Shown: positions 9,501-15,848, counted from the stretch's first letter. The stretch: 16,703 bases of DNA from CAYFJO01 sp964343305 (GCA_964343305.1 CAYFJO010000221.1:1-16703); one strand, 5' to 3'. Notes: generated by a model from the letters alone, not told the origin. Program-made: numbers and translations.

Positions 9501-10067
9501 TGTCTCGCCAAGATCCACGACAAGCCAGGGACGCTGCCCGGGAGAGTTGACCTCGCAACTCCAATCGGTGGAAACATCGCCGTCGACCGCGGCGTCGCCC
9601 GGTCCGCGCGTGCCCAGCGCCATGATCGGATACCGCATCTCAATGACCGATGCCAAACCGACGTCGGTCTGGCTCGCGGCGTAAACCTTGCCGCTCTCGG
9701 CATCTTCGAGGGACAGCATGACCGGAGGAGCGCCTTTCCCATCCCAACCGTAAATACTCACGGCGGCAACATGATGCAGTCCCTCTGCCAGCGTAACCGA
9801 CGTTGTCAGCCCGCACGCGGCGTCAAGCTTCAAAGCCATCCTACCGGGACGCCCTATCGACCAAGTGACTTTGCCACTTTTGGTCGTCCGAGTTTCCCAG
9901 CCTTCCCGTTGGAACGGTGTTCCCACCTCGATCGTCTCGTCCACGGAGGCTTCGAAACGCTCGCTGATCGTAGTGCTCGTCTTTGGTGGCTTGGCCTCCG
10001 AAACCGAGATCGCGATGAGCTGGACCGCAAGTGTCGTCGATGCCAGGTATTGAAAAATGAGGCGCAT
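6516..10067 (-). CDS. Secreted multidomain protein: discoidin-like, PDZ, DUF6288-like alpha/alpha toroid, chitobiase-C-like and PA14-like domains
   Basis: 1183 residues. A signal peptide spans about 1-25 (cleavage near VSEA). Residues 35-130 look like a beta-sandwich. Residues 150-280 resemble an F5/8 type C (discoidin) carbohydrate-binding domain (DGDVSTDWSC, WLVVDLGETHAVGGVRL). Residues 345-435 contain a PDZ domain (VVEVRPGKSAEQAGLRVGDLIMGING without a break). Residues 455-765 are helical with Trp, Gly and His-rich patches (WFNGAAGVMLSEYY, QGGHGGQGYGHGS, DNHAYGAQGA), fitting DUF6288-type alpha/alpha toroid proteins. Residues 785-845 and 985-1055 match the chitobiase C-terminal fold (IRYSLDGSEP; VRYTTNGTVPNANSALY). 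Residues 860-980 look like a second discoidin-like part. Residues 1065-1183 end in a PA14-like fold (DDVVLFVGGKAVWDN). Start ATG 10065-10067 has a modest CAGGT upstream. Likely an extracytoplasmic polysaccharide-binding or -cleaving protein; no catalytic residues assigned. Confidence 0.8.
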   Translation of the reverse strand: MRLIFQYLASTTLAVQLIAISVSEAKPPKTSTTISERFEASVDETIEVGTPFQREGWETRTTKSGKVTWSIGRPGRMALKLDAACGLTTSVTLAEGLHHVAAVSIYGWDGKGAPPVMLSLEDAESGKVYAASQTDVGLASVIEMRYPIMALGTRGPGDAAVDGDVSTDWSCEVNSPGQRPWLVVDLGETHAVGGVRLMPSATLGGSGVKAFEIFHSRGSYNWVPLGAGAFEKPGSKPATVMFDEPSPERYFKLLCRSSLDGGNKGTLAELEFLGADGKPLPRKPWGPSLRRLYFAIDPSVADALNERRAKLVVSNTSRKPVVVNDVVMLPYPARGSTIDAGILGFRSLYWSGETCIAVVEVRPGKSAEQAGLRVGDLIMGINGVPLLPNETRSTAGWFMRSHESTLGRAVVAALLDGSRKLEFTVLRGADTIRVPITLPDTPAFTNTFPFDCPMADAMRRDMAAFSADYLEQKGAPRSARGVIPSCYSFCNVLGMRDERYGPLLQKVAHEFVDEGRNGIGLNAWFNGAAGVMLSEYYLATGDQAVLPWITETLAYFPQTADFSKWGHAIYGHHPGSLPYGGKSLVAPTIAMLTFDALGKHRIGVKSETWDVVGAYVMAGWSDPEQGGHGGQGYGHGSSRRQSWFRTGGAGLAAKLRGADRIARGTALYQNDHHWAMRDNHAYGAQGATWGLLGLAAADPEGFRSVMQQYAWHFVLSWEPGFGLRYSTYHMGCSYMDPLVIINGGYGAAFSVVNEGLHMTGATDRDWLGVPSKTYAREVYITRDQTGTVSFRPHLPAAEIRYSLDGSEPARKSRLYEEPIPLPNGGLVAVRAYDEAGEAGPVARQAYGTSRQGWTITRRLPKHLFKFAFDGDPYTYYETPRTTQWARNVPHHLHLQFPSDVPLLGLRIAPRLDNVRHSAITKCSLLRYDSATKSTTTLAEAKIPGGGDILLEQPIATRSIVFSVDSTAGNWPWSSFAELGLISPDPEFSYDIESMGARMRTYEGYPVRYTTNGTVPNANSALYDGELIKCGVGSRIIARVVTENGWMGKPAVYAPKRLMLLDLKRCYYEHAGSAPDITDLTSVETIAVSTVDCEATRRNGNIALVFTGTIVALADTQATFTVTTHADDVVLFVGGKAVWDNREDRKRRPRGGETTVTLKRGNHAFRLEHTHRKSKASLGFKMDW

Positions 10068-10090
10068 ACTATTACCTGTTTTCTTTGGGA

Positions 10091-10220
10091 CTATGCCGCG
10101 GCCAGTAGAAAATGTCCTCGCTTAACGCCGAGCCGGCAAGCGACGGCTATTCGTGTGCCGTCGCCTGCCGGCTCGGCGTTAAACGACGTATGCGGACATT
10201 ACTAACTGGCCGTGGTATAG
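10091..10220. repeat. ~130-bp long-hairpin palindromic element (MITE- or REP-like)
   Basis: Nested inverted repeats are readable directly. The inner arms 10122-10147 and 10157-10182 (26 nt each) pair with one T/C difference that still allows G-U pairing, around a 9-nt loop (10148-10156). The middle arms AATGTCC (10111-10117) and GGACATT (10194-10200) pair. The outer arms 10091-10106 (CTATGCCGCGGCCAGT) and 10205-10220 (ACTGGCCGTGGTATAG) pair with two G-U-compatible differences. No target duplication is clear and no T-tract follows, so a plain terminator is unlikely. The element sits between two co-directional minus-strand genes and carries the stop codon of the sulfatase-like remnant. Non-autonomous MITE or REP-like expansion is an inference; no second copy is in the window. 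Confidence 0.8.
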
Positions 10221-10579
10221 TGGGTTAACGGCTCATTATCTTCATCATTGTAATCTGTGAGTGACTTCAATTCACCGTAGTGAAAGGGCAGGAAAAGTGG
10301 CGGCTTCTTGCCACTAGCATTCGCAGTGGGCAGCCATGTTCTCAATAATTCCGAATCGTATTGCAGCGATGGCCGTAATTTGGGTCGGTCAAACTCGGTG
10401 TCGAACAACGCCCACTTTCCGTATATCACTAACGTTGAACTTAATCGCAGTCCACGCTCCTGTTCCGCAACCCTCCGAAACCCGTCCGGTTCGAGAAGAG
10501 GATCGCCGGTCTCTTGACGCCATTTCATCAGGGCGGCTTTGAACCGCGAAAGTTCCGGCCGATCGGGCTCGTGTGACAT
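10202..10579 (-). pseudogene. Small ORF, possible sulfatase C-terminal remnant cut by the palindrome
   Basis: 125 codons from ATG 10577-10579 to TAG 10204-10202. Its start (SHEPDRPELSRFKAAL, then KWRQETGDPLLEP) resembles the tail of arylsulfatases, where a 'NNLA.DP' turn is followed by a helix ending in ETGDPLL (family knowledge). The rest (about residues 35-125) matches nothing I recognise. There is no SD before the ATG, which follows a run of eight A on the minus strand, and upstream codons soon hit TGA, so no sulfatase catalytic domain precedes it. The last five sense codons and the TAG lie inside the palindromic element. It is most simply a truncated fragment, but an expressed small protein cannot be excluded. 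Confidence 0.4.
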
Positions 10580-10685
10580 TTTTTTTCGAATGAGCCATAG
10601 TTTACTGAATCATAGTCGGAATCGCACTGATGACGTCCGCAATCGCTTTAGTGAATGGCGTTTCGCGAGCACGCGATCGACTTGC

Positions 10686-10715
10686 TTGTGGCGGCTGAGT
10701 GGTCAGGGGTAGAAT
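10686..10715 (+). promoter_or_regulatory. Weak candidate promoter for the plus-strand oxidoreductase
   Basis: TAGAAT at 10710-10715 is a 5/6 match to a -10 box. TTGTGG at 10686-10691 is a poor -35, with an 18-nt spacer. It lies about 80 nt before the start codon. Only the -10 element is persuasive. Confidence 0.25.
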
Positions 10716-10797
10716 AGAAATGCCATGTTGCCAGACGAGATGGCTCCTCATTCTCAGACTGTGACGGCCGGCGAACCCCCCTTTCGGAGAATCGGTG

Positions 10798-12045
10798 ATG
10801 AAAGACAATACATCGCGACGCAACTTTTTGAAAACCGTGTCGGCTGGAACTGCTGCCGTGTCGATGAATGCCGTTAGCTACGCGCGCGTGCTGGGCGCCA
10901 ACGATCGAATTTCGATCGCGGTCATCGGCTGTGGTCAGCGTGGCTTTCGGGCTCACATGCCAGGCGTGAACCAATACGCGAAGTCCGAGAATATCGAAAT
11001 CACGGCCGTGTGCGATCCGTGGCGGATTCGGCGGGAGAGAGCGGCAAATCAGACCAAAGAGTGGTTCGGCCGACCTGCTCGCAAGTTCGTCTCTTACCGC
11101 GACGTCATGGTTTTGGATGACGTCGACGCGGTCATGATCGCCTCGTGCGATCACCAGCACACGACCCATTTGCAGGCGGCCGTCGAAGCAAAGAAGGACG
11201 CCTTGTGCGAAAAGCCGCTGGCCCGAGACATGCAGAGTCTCAAAGAGTGCTGCGACGCCGTGAAAGCGAGCGGCATCGTTTGCCAAATGGGGACGCAGGG
11301 GCGAAGCCGGCCGGGAGCGACCGGCTGCCAAAAACTCTACAAGACAGGAGCCTTGGGAAAAGTATCGCGCATCGAGCAGAGACGTAACGGAACGCGGCCG
11401 TATTGGTACAGCCGTTTGACGGAAGCCAAGAAGAGCGACGTGGAGTGGAGCGAGTTCCTGATGCATCTGCCGAACCGTCCATTCGACGCGGGCCTGTTTA
11501 CCGGCTGGTTCGGGTACCGGGATTACTCCGATGGTCCCGTTCCGCAACTGGCAAGCCACTTTATCGACATGGTCCACTACGTCACAGGAGCCACGCTGCC
11601 GATCTCGAGCACCTGCCAGGGCGGCATCTTTACTTGGAAAGACGAGCACAATTTCACTTGCCCCGATCAGGTCGAGGCAACGTGGATCTATCCGGAAGAC
11701 TTCATGGTCAGCTACACCACCGGCTACGGCAACTCGAGTGGGAACAGTTACCGGTTCTGCGGAACTCAGGGAGTGTTGGATATGAGCGACCAAAACGCTC
11801 CGAAAGTTTCCGGAGAAGGTGCCGCCAAACGCGGAGAACTGCGCGGCGAAGTTGCCGTCGAACCTGTGGACACTCCCGAGCATTTTCTGAATTGGCTGCA
11901 GTGCCTCCGCAGCCGCAACACGCCAAATGCGTCGATCGACGCCGGATATCAGCACAGCGTCGCAATGATCATGGCTGTCAGGGCCATGGACGCCGGCCGC
12001 CGGCAGGTCTATGACGACAAACTGCGCGACGTTGTTGCCGGGTGA
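10798..12045 (+). CDS. Tat-exported Gfo/Idh/MocA family oxidoreductase
   Basis: 415 residues from ATG 10798, chosen because GGAG (10786-10789) lies 8 nt upstream; an overlapping GTG at 10795 would add one residue. A twin-arginine signal is present (SRRNFLK, residues 6-12, then a hydrophobic stretch). The Rossmann nucleotide-binding motif VIGCGQRG is at 42-49. The family EKP motif is at 138-140 and contains the usual catalytic-site Lys. ASHFIDMVHY falls where these enzymes carry the substrate-site His/Asp. Known members act as NAD(P)-dependent sugar or inositol dehydrogenases; planctomycetes have many Tat-exported paralogs of unknown substrate. It is convergent with a second family member, 55 bp apart. 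The sugar substrate cannot be read from sequence. Confidence 0.88.
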   Translation: MKDNTSRRNFLKTVSAGTAAVSMNAVSYARVLGANDRISIAVIGCGQRGFRAHMPGVNQYAKSENIEITAVCDPWRIRRERAANQTKEWFGRPARKFVSYRDVMVLDDVDAVMIASCDHQHTTHLQAAVEAKKDALCEKPLARDMQSLKECCDAVKASGIVCQMGTQGRSRPGATGCQKLYKTGALGKVSRIEQRRNGTRPYWYSRLTEAKKSDVEWSEFLMHLPNRPFDAGLFTGWFGYRDYSDGPVPQLASHFIDMVHYVTGATLPISSTCQGGIFTWKDEHNFTCPDQVEATWIYPEDFMVSYTTGYGNSSGNSYRFCGTQGVLDMSDQNAPKVSGEGAAKRGELRGEVAVEPVDTPEHFLNWLQCLRSRNTPNASIDAGYQHSVAMIMAVRAMDAGRRQVYDDKLRDVVAG

Positions 12046-12055
12046 CTCTGCTGCA

Positions 12056-12085
12056 CAAGCTCGAATCTCTTCCTTCGAGAGCTTG
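12056..12085. terminator. Possible bidirectional stem-loop between convergent genes
   Basis: CAAGCT (12056-12061) pairs with AGCTTG (12080-12085) and CGAA (12062-12065) with TTCG (12074-12077), with a 2-nt AG bulge and an 8-nt loop. It occupies most of the 55-bp gap between the two stops. Neither side has a U-tract, so intrinsic termination is uncertain. Confidence 0.35.
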
Positions 12086-12100
12086 ACATCATCCGATGTT

Positions 12101-13429
12101 CTACAGCCCCCATCCTTTGCGATACTCGCGGCGAATGTATTGATCCGCTTCCGGTGCGATCGGGCATTTGAGGTTTTTCGCGTCCCATTCAATTCTCTTG
12201 CCGACGCGTATGGCGACGTTGCCGAGCAGGACGGTCTCGGTAAACGGGCCAGCGTAAGAAAAGTTCGATAAGGCCGGCGGGCCGCCTTTGCAGGCATCGA
12301 CCCATTCGACGTCTTCGTTCGCTACGCGGGCGATCGTTTTCTCGGGCTCCTGGAAGCCTTCGAGCGTCGAGCTGGGTTTGACCACCCAGTTCGTATTGCC
12401 TCGATTGAAAAAGAGCTTGCCCTTTTCGCCCACCAAAATGCTGCCGAAGCGCTTGGGGTCTTCGCCTTCCAACACTTCTTCCGGCGGGAAGTTCTGCGGG
12501 GCCTTTTTGCGATCAAGGCCGCGATAACCGTCGTACCACACCAACTTCACGGGTGGTCGATCATCGCGGGCCGGGAATTGGTAAGTGATCGTTGACCAGA
12601 GCGGTGCCGATTCGCGGGTTGATCCTTCCGAGTTGGCTTCGATCGAAGTCGGTGCGTCGAGATTGAGCGCCCAGTAGGGCATATCCATGATGTGACAGGC
12701 CATGTCGCCCAGAGCGCCGGTCCCAAAGTCCCACCAGCCGCGCCATTTGAAAGGGACGTAGGCCGAATTGTATTCGCGCTTCGGCGCGGGACCAAGCCAG
12801 AGATCCCAGTCCAGCGAATCGGGAACCGGTTCGGCAGGCGGACGGTCCTTCAGTCCCTGAGGCCAGATCGGGCGGTTCGTCCAGACGTGCGCTTCGTGAA
12901 CCTTGCCGATGATCCCCGCGCGCACCAGTTCCACGGCGCGGCGGATCGGTTCGCCGGCGTGCGCTTGATTGCCCATTTGCGTCGCGACGCCATATTTCTT
13001 GGCCGTCTCGGCCATCACGCGCGCTTCTTCGACCGAATAGGTCAGCGGCTTCTGACAGTAAACGTGCTTGCCCATCTTCATCGCCATTACAGCGGCGACG
13101 GCATGGACATGGTCGGGCGTGCTGACGGTGACCGCATCGATGTCCTTTTGCTCCTCAAGCATCTTGCGGAAATCGGTGTAACGCTTGGCGTCAGGGTATT
13201 TCTTGAACGTTCCCCGCGCGCGGTTCTCATCGACGTCGCACAGCGCCACGATGTTGCAACCGGCGTCCGCCGCCCCGCTGACGTCGCTCGCGCCCTTGCC
13301 GCCAACACCGATTCCCGCGACGTTAAGCCGCTCATTGGCACCGAACGCTCGGCTAGGAATGTAAGCGAAGGCGAAGGCCGAAGCGGCTGCGCCGACGAAT
13401 TCTCTGCGATTGATTCTCCGTACTTTCAT
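12101..13429 (-). CDS. Tat-exported Gfo/Idh/MocA family oxidoreductase (QKP variant)
   Basis: 442 residues. Start ATG 13427-13429 has GGGAG 8 nt upstream. A twin-arginine signal (NRREFVG, residues 7-13) precedes a hydrophobic segment. The nucleotide-binding loop is GIGVGGKG (39-46). The catalytic-site motif is QKP (126-128) in place of the more common EKP, a variant I know from planctomycete paralogs. GTGALGDMACHIMDM carries the His/Asp pair expected in the C-terminal substrate domain. Likely a periplasmic or exported NAD(P)-dependent sugar-derivative oxidoreductase; the substrate is unknown. Convergent with the plus-strand paralog and about 480 bp from the divergent signalling operon, so probably monocistronic. 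Confidence 0.88.
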   Translation of the reverse strand: MKVRRINRREFVGAAASAFAFAYIPSRAFGANERLNVAGIGVGGKGASDVSGAADAGCNIVALCDVDENRARGTFKKYPDAKRYTDFRKMLEEQKDIDAVTVSTPDHVHAVAAVMAMKMGKHVYCQKPLTYSVEEARVMAETAKKYGVATQMGNQAHAGEPIRRAVELVRAGIIGKVHEAHVWTNRPIWPQGLKDRPPAEPVPDSLDWDLWLGPAPKREYNSAYVPFKWRGWWDFGTGALGDMACHIMDMPYWALNLDAPTSIEANSEGSTRESAPLWSTITYQFPARDDRPPVKLVWYDGYRGLDRKKAPQNFPPEEVLEGEDPKRFGSILVGEKGKLFFNRGNTNWVVKPSSTLEGFQEPEKTIARVANEDVEWVDACKGGPPALSNFSYAGPFTETVLLGNVAIRVGKRIEWDAKNLKCPIAPEADQYIRREYRKGWGL

Positions 13430-13779
13430 GATGATTCTCCCATTGGCTTAGGCGGCTAGCGACGAGTCCTAACTCCTTGTTTCAATTGTCCTCTGCTCAG
13501 TACTCAGCACACGTGGCTCGAACGTCGAATGGTAAGGATGCAAATTTGGAAAAACAGTCGTAATATGGTTCATCAGCAGGGCAACGCAAAAACATAATAA
13601 CCGGTCGCCTGACCGAAAAACAGTGTATCGTCATGAAGTTGTTGCGAGTCACGGTGTGCCTGGGGATTCATGTCTTCTGTATCGGGGAAGTCCCCGCCGG
13701 CGACTAAGCGCATTTCTTAGAGCTGATCCATCTCACAGAGAGGCATTTACCAGTTGATCCGATACAATGGGCTCGACCA
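13430..13779. other. Intergenic region with small hairpins; no convincing gene
   Basis: It separates divergent genes. A hairpin CGGTC/GACCG with GCCT loop sits at 13602-13615, followed on the plus strand by AAAAA and flanked by AT-rich sequence. A direct repeat CTCAGTACTCAG is near 13495. A 24-codon ORF (13633-13707) begins like a signal peptide (MKLLRVTVCLGIHVF) but has no SD and stops at once. The promoter of the minus-strand oxidoreductase should lie in the left part; I could not place it. Confidence 0.45.
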
Positions 13780-13807
13780 TTGACAGATTGATAACCTCGA
13801 TTTTAAT
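13780..13807 (+). promoter_or_regulatory. Sigma70-like promoter of the signalling operon
   Basis: TTGACA at 13780-13785 is a perfect -35. TTTAAT at 13802-13807 is a 5/6 match to TATAAT, with a 16-nt spacer. Transcription would begin near 13814, giving a 5' leader of roughly 100 nt before the ATG at 13912. This is the best promoter I see in the window. Confidence 0.6.
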
Positions 13808-13911
13808 TGTGTTTTGATAAGGCCGCCGTTGCGTTGGTGGGTCGTATCAATTCATGTAGTGGAATTCGATTTGACCGCCGTGACATTCGTTCGAAGTGGG
13901 GGAGACGAAAA

Positions 13912-14250
13912 ATGACTGAGCAAAAGAAAACGCGGGAGCAAATGCTCGAAGAGATTGAATGGTTGTTGGAAGAGGAATCGCTGAAGGCCAGCGAAGCAGA
14001 TGAAGAATACTCTGGACAGAATTACGGTGATCTCGTTCAACTCAACACGAAACGCACGATTGCCGATTCGGTCGGACCAGAGATTCTGCACGAAATTGCC
14101 GGGGACTATCTGGATTTACTGGGCAGCGGCAAGCGCCTTTGCACGGCCATTTTTGCTGCGTTGCTGGCTGTCCAATCACGGCGTGGTCGGCGTCCCGCGC
14201 CGACCGGAGTGGAGACCCGTACCAAGCAACAAAAAATCAACCGGAGCTAA
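13912..14250 (+). CDS. Short protein resembling a truncated N-terminal sensor (PocR-like) segment
   Basis: 112 residues. ATG 13912 is chosen for the GGGGGAG about 8 nt upstream; an in-frame extension to 13807 lacks an RBS. Residues 1-30 are an acidic helix. Residues 38-72 (YGDLVQLNTKRTIADSVGPE, then LHEIAGDYLDLLG) resemble the lead-in helices of PocR-like ligand-binding domains in front of histidine kinases, where the text normally continues into a Cys-rich sensory core. Here it continues instead into a basic tail (RRGRRPAPTG) and stops, so the domain core is missing. This suggests an internal deletion or frameshift. It is first in the operon with the ethylene-receptor-like sensor 4 nt downstream. 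The PocR assignment is from memory and tentative. Confidence 0.45.
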   Translation: MTEQKKTREQMLEEIEWLLEEESLKASEADEEYSGQNYGDLVQLNTKRTIADSVGPEILHEIAGDYLDLLGSGKRLCTAIFAALLAVQSRRGRRPAPTGVETRTKQQKINRS

Positions 14251-14254
14251 TGTG

Positions 14255-14350
14255 ATGTTCGAGATATTCACCAAAATGTTCGATACCTCGGACTTTCCGC
14301 CGCGATGGACGTGAGGCGTCACCGGGACATTCGATCCGCCGGTCGGCTGG
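14255..14350 (+). other. 5' extension of the membrane sensor with an in-frame TGA at codon 20
   Basis: ATG 14255 has GGAG (14242-14245) 8 nt upstream, a better start signal than anything before the Met at 14351. It reads MFEIFTKMFDTSDFPPRWT, then TGA (14312-14314), then GVTGTFDPPVGW in frame into the sensor. In bacterial ethylene-receptor-like sensors as I remember them, this N-terminal stretch reads 'FPPRWxCGxW', so the TGA falls on the conserved Cys. A short stem ACCGG/CCGGT (14321-14325, 14339-14343) follows, but its loop is only 11 nt from the TGA and large, so it is a poor bacterial SECIS. Confidence 0.55.
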
Positions 14351-14812
14351 ATGCACATCGTTTCCGACTTCGCCATCTTCGGCGCCTACGCGGCGATTCC
14401 GTTTGCGTTGGCATATTTCATCCTTCGGCGGCGCGATGTGCCGTTCCTGCCGATCTTCTGGTTGTTCGCGGCCTTCATTTTATTTTGCGGCGTCGGCCAC
14501 TTCCTGGAAGCGTTTATCTTCTGGCACCCGTGGTACCGGTTGACCGCGGTCATTAAGGTGTGTACGGCCATCGTTTCGTGGGTCACGGTGCTGGCGCTGC
14601 TGCCGGTGTTGCCGAAGGCCTTAGCGTTGCCGGGTCTGGCTGTCGTCAATAAGCGGCTCGCGGAAAGCAACGAGGAGCTGGAACGTTTTGCCGGCGTCAT
14701 CACCGGCCGGGAAGATCGGATCATCGAATTGAAGCAGGAAGTGAATGAGTTGTTCAAGGAACTTGGCCGCGAACCACCTTACTTGCAGGAGCACCCCGAT
14801 GAACCATCTTGA
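14351..14812 (+). CDS. Ethylene-receptor-like (ETR1-type) membrane sensor domain protein
   Basis: 153 residues from ATG 14351, with three hydrophobic segments: about 4-25, 31-56 and 66-95. SDFAIFGAYAAIPFALAYF (5-23) matches the first helix of plant ETR1 (SD..I..AY.SIP..L.YF). CGVGH (46-50) keeps the Cys-x3-His spacing of the copper(I)-binding C65/H69 pair. The third helix ends in LLPVLPKALAL, as in ETR1 and cyanobacterial homologs. A soluble tail (NEELERFAGVITGREDRIIELKQEV split over 106-131) is the coiled linker normally leading into PAS and kinase domains, but here the protein ends. The kinase is a separate ORF overlapping by 14 nt. A small-molecule or metal sensor role is inferred. The true start may be at 14255 with an intervening TGA. 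Confidence 0.75.
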   Translation: MHIVSDFAIFGAYAAIPFALAYFILRRRDVPFLPIFWLFAAFILFCGVGHFLEAFIFWHPWYRLTAVIKVCTAIVSWVTVLALLPVLPKALALPGLAVVNKRLAESNEELERFAGVITGREDRIIELKQEVNELFKELGREPPYLQEHPDEPS

Positions 14813-15848
14813 GCGACAGAAGGATTCGGCAAGCAGCGCCGCCGACCGCGCGAGAACATTGCTCAGCGTGCTGGAAGACTTGCAGGCCGAGCGCAAGCGG
14901 CTGGCTGAGGAGATTGAACAACGTCGCCACGCGGAAGAGGCTTTGCGGCGACTGAACGAAGAATTGGATCGGCGCGTTCAGGAGCGCACGGCCGAGTTGT
15001 CTCAGGCCAACGAGAGATTAGCTCAACAGTCCGACGAACTTCAGCGCTCGGTCGAGCAACTGGCGGCGTCCCGATCGGCGACGATCAACATGATGGAAGA
15101 CATCGACAAAGCGCGCGCGAGGGCCGAGCAGGCGGAAACGGAACTGACCGCGCGCAACCAGGACCTGGAAACGCTGCTGTACGTCGCCTCGCACGATTTG
15201 CGCGAGCCGCTGCGGGCCATCCAGAATTTCTCGCGGATGGTCGTCGATCGATACAGCGACGAGTTGCCCGAAAAGGGCCAGGACTTCCTGCGCCGCGTCA
15301 CCCTCAGTGCCGACCGCTTGGACGGCTTGATTGACGATGTCCTCGTGCTGTCACGCGCTCAGCGGATGGAGCAACCGACCACAACGATCGAGGGTCAGGC
15401 GGTTGTCAGTGATGTACTTTCCACGTTGGACAATAAGATCACAACAACGGGCGCCAGCGTCCAAGTCGCCGATAATCTGCCGCGATTGCTGGCCGACCAG
15501 CGCTGGGCCACACAAGCGGTGTACAACCTGGTCGCCAATGCCCTAAAGTTTACCAAAGATGGCGAAGCGCCCGATTTAGAGATCGTCGCCTACTGTCCCG
15601 ACGATGTTGACTCCAAGGAAGTTGGAATCGTGGTACAAGATCGCGGCATCGGCATCGCACAAGAGCATGCGGAACGGATTTTCACGTTGTTCCAACGGGC
15701 CGTGGGCCGTGACATTGACGGCCATGGAGCTGGTTTGGCCATTGTCCGTCAGATTGCCGAGCGGCACGGTGGCCGTGCATGGGCCGGGCCACGCGACGGC
15801 GGCGGGTCTGAATTCTTCGTCACCTTCGGTGCCGCACCGGATATGTAG
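14799..15848 (+). CDS. Soluble sensor histidine kinase with long coiled coil
   Basis: 349 residues. ATG 14799 has CAGGAG 7 nt upstream and overlaps the sensor gene by 14 nt, implying coupled translation. Residues 25-125 are a long heptad-rich coiled coil; no sensor or membrane domain is present. The HisKA H-box is at 128-145 with phospho-acceptor H132 (SHDLREPLRAIQNF). The ATPase boxes are N (NLVANALKF, 243-251), G1 (DRGIGI, 281-286), F (FTLFQR, 295-300) and G2 (GHGAGL, 308-313). It probably takes its signal from the ethylene-receptor-like membrane protein encoded just before it and phosphorylates the response regulator whose gene begins at 16654. The final TAG is the last three bases of the GTAG foot of the first REP hairpin, so the natural C-terminus may have been changed by insertion. 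Confidence 0.9.
   Translation: MNHLERQKDSASSAADRARTLLSVLEDLQAERKRLAEEIEQRRHAEEALRRLNEELDRRVQERTAELSQANERLAQQSDELQRSVEQLAASRSATINMMEDIDKARARAEQAETELTARNQDLETLLYVASHDLREPLRAIQNFSRMVVDRYSDELPEKGQDFLRRVTLSADRLDGLIDDVLVLSRAQRMEQPTTTIEGQAVVSDVLSTLDNKITTTGASVQVADNLPRLLADQRWATQAVYNLVANALKFTKDGEAPDLEIVAYCPDDVDSKEVGIVVQDRGIGIAQEHAERIFTLFQRAVGRDIDGHGAGLAIVRQIAERHGGRAWAGPRDGGGSEFFVTFGAAPDM

Noticed and set aside
10183..10201. Intrinsic terminator in the long palindrome
   Set aside because: No T-tract follows either arm, and the nested outer arms extend well beyond a terminator's size.
10648..12297. A 549-codon minus-strand open frame opposite the first oxidoreductase
   Set aside because: The opposite strand encodes a clear Tat-signal Gfo/Idh/MocA protein across the same bases; the antisense translation has no family resemblance.
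13633..13707. 24-codon ORF with a signal-peptide-like start (MKLLRVTVCLGIHVF)
   Set aside because: No Shine-Dalgarno, nothing after the would-be signal; too weak to call a gene, though a truncated gene start is possible.
14312..14350. Bacterial SECIS element after the in-frame TGA
   Set aside because: The only stem (ACCGG/CCGGT) is 5 bp with a 13-nt loop starting 11 nt after TGA, outside the usual spacing; it also lacks a typical small G-containing loop.
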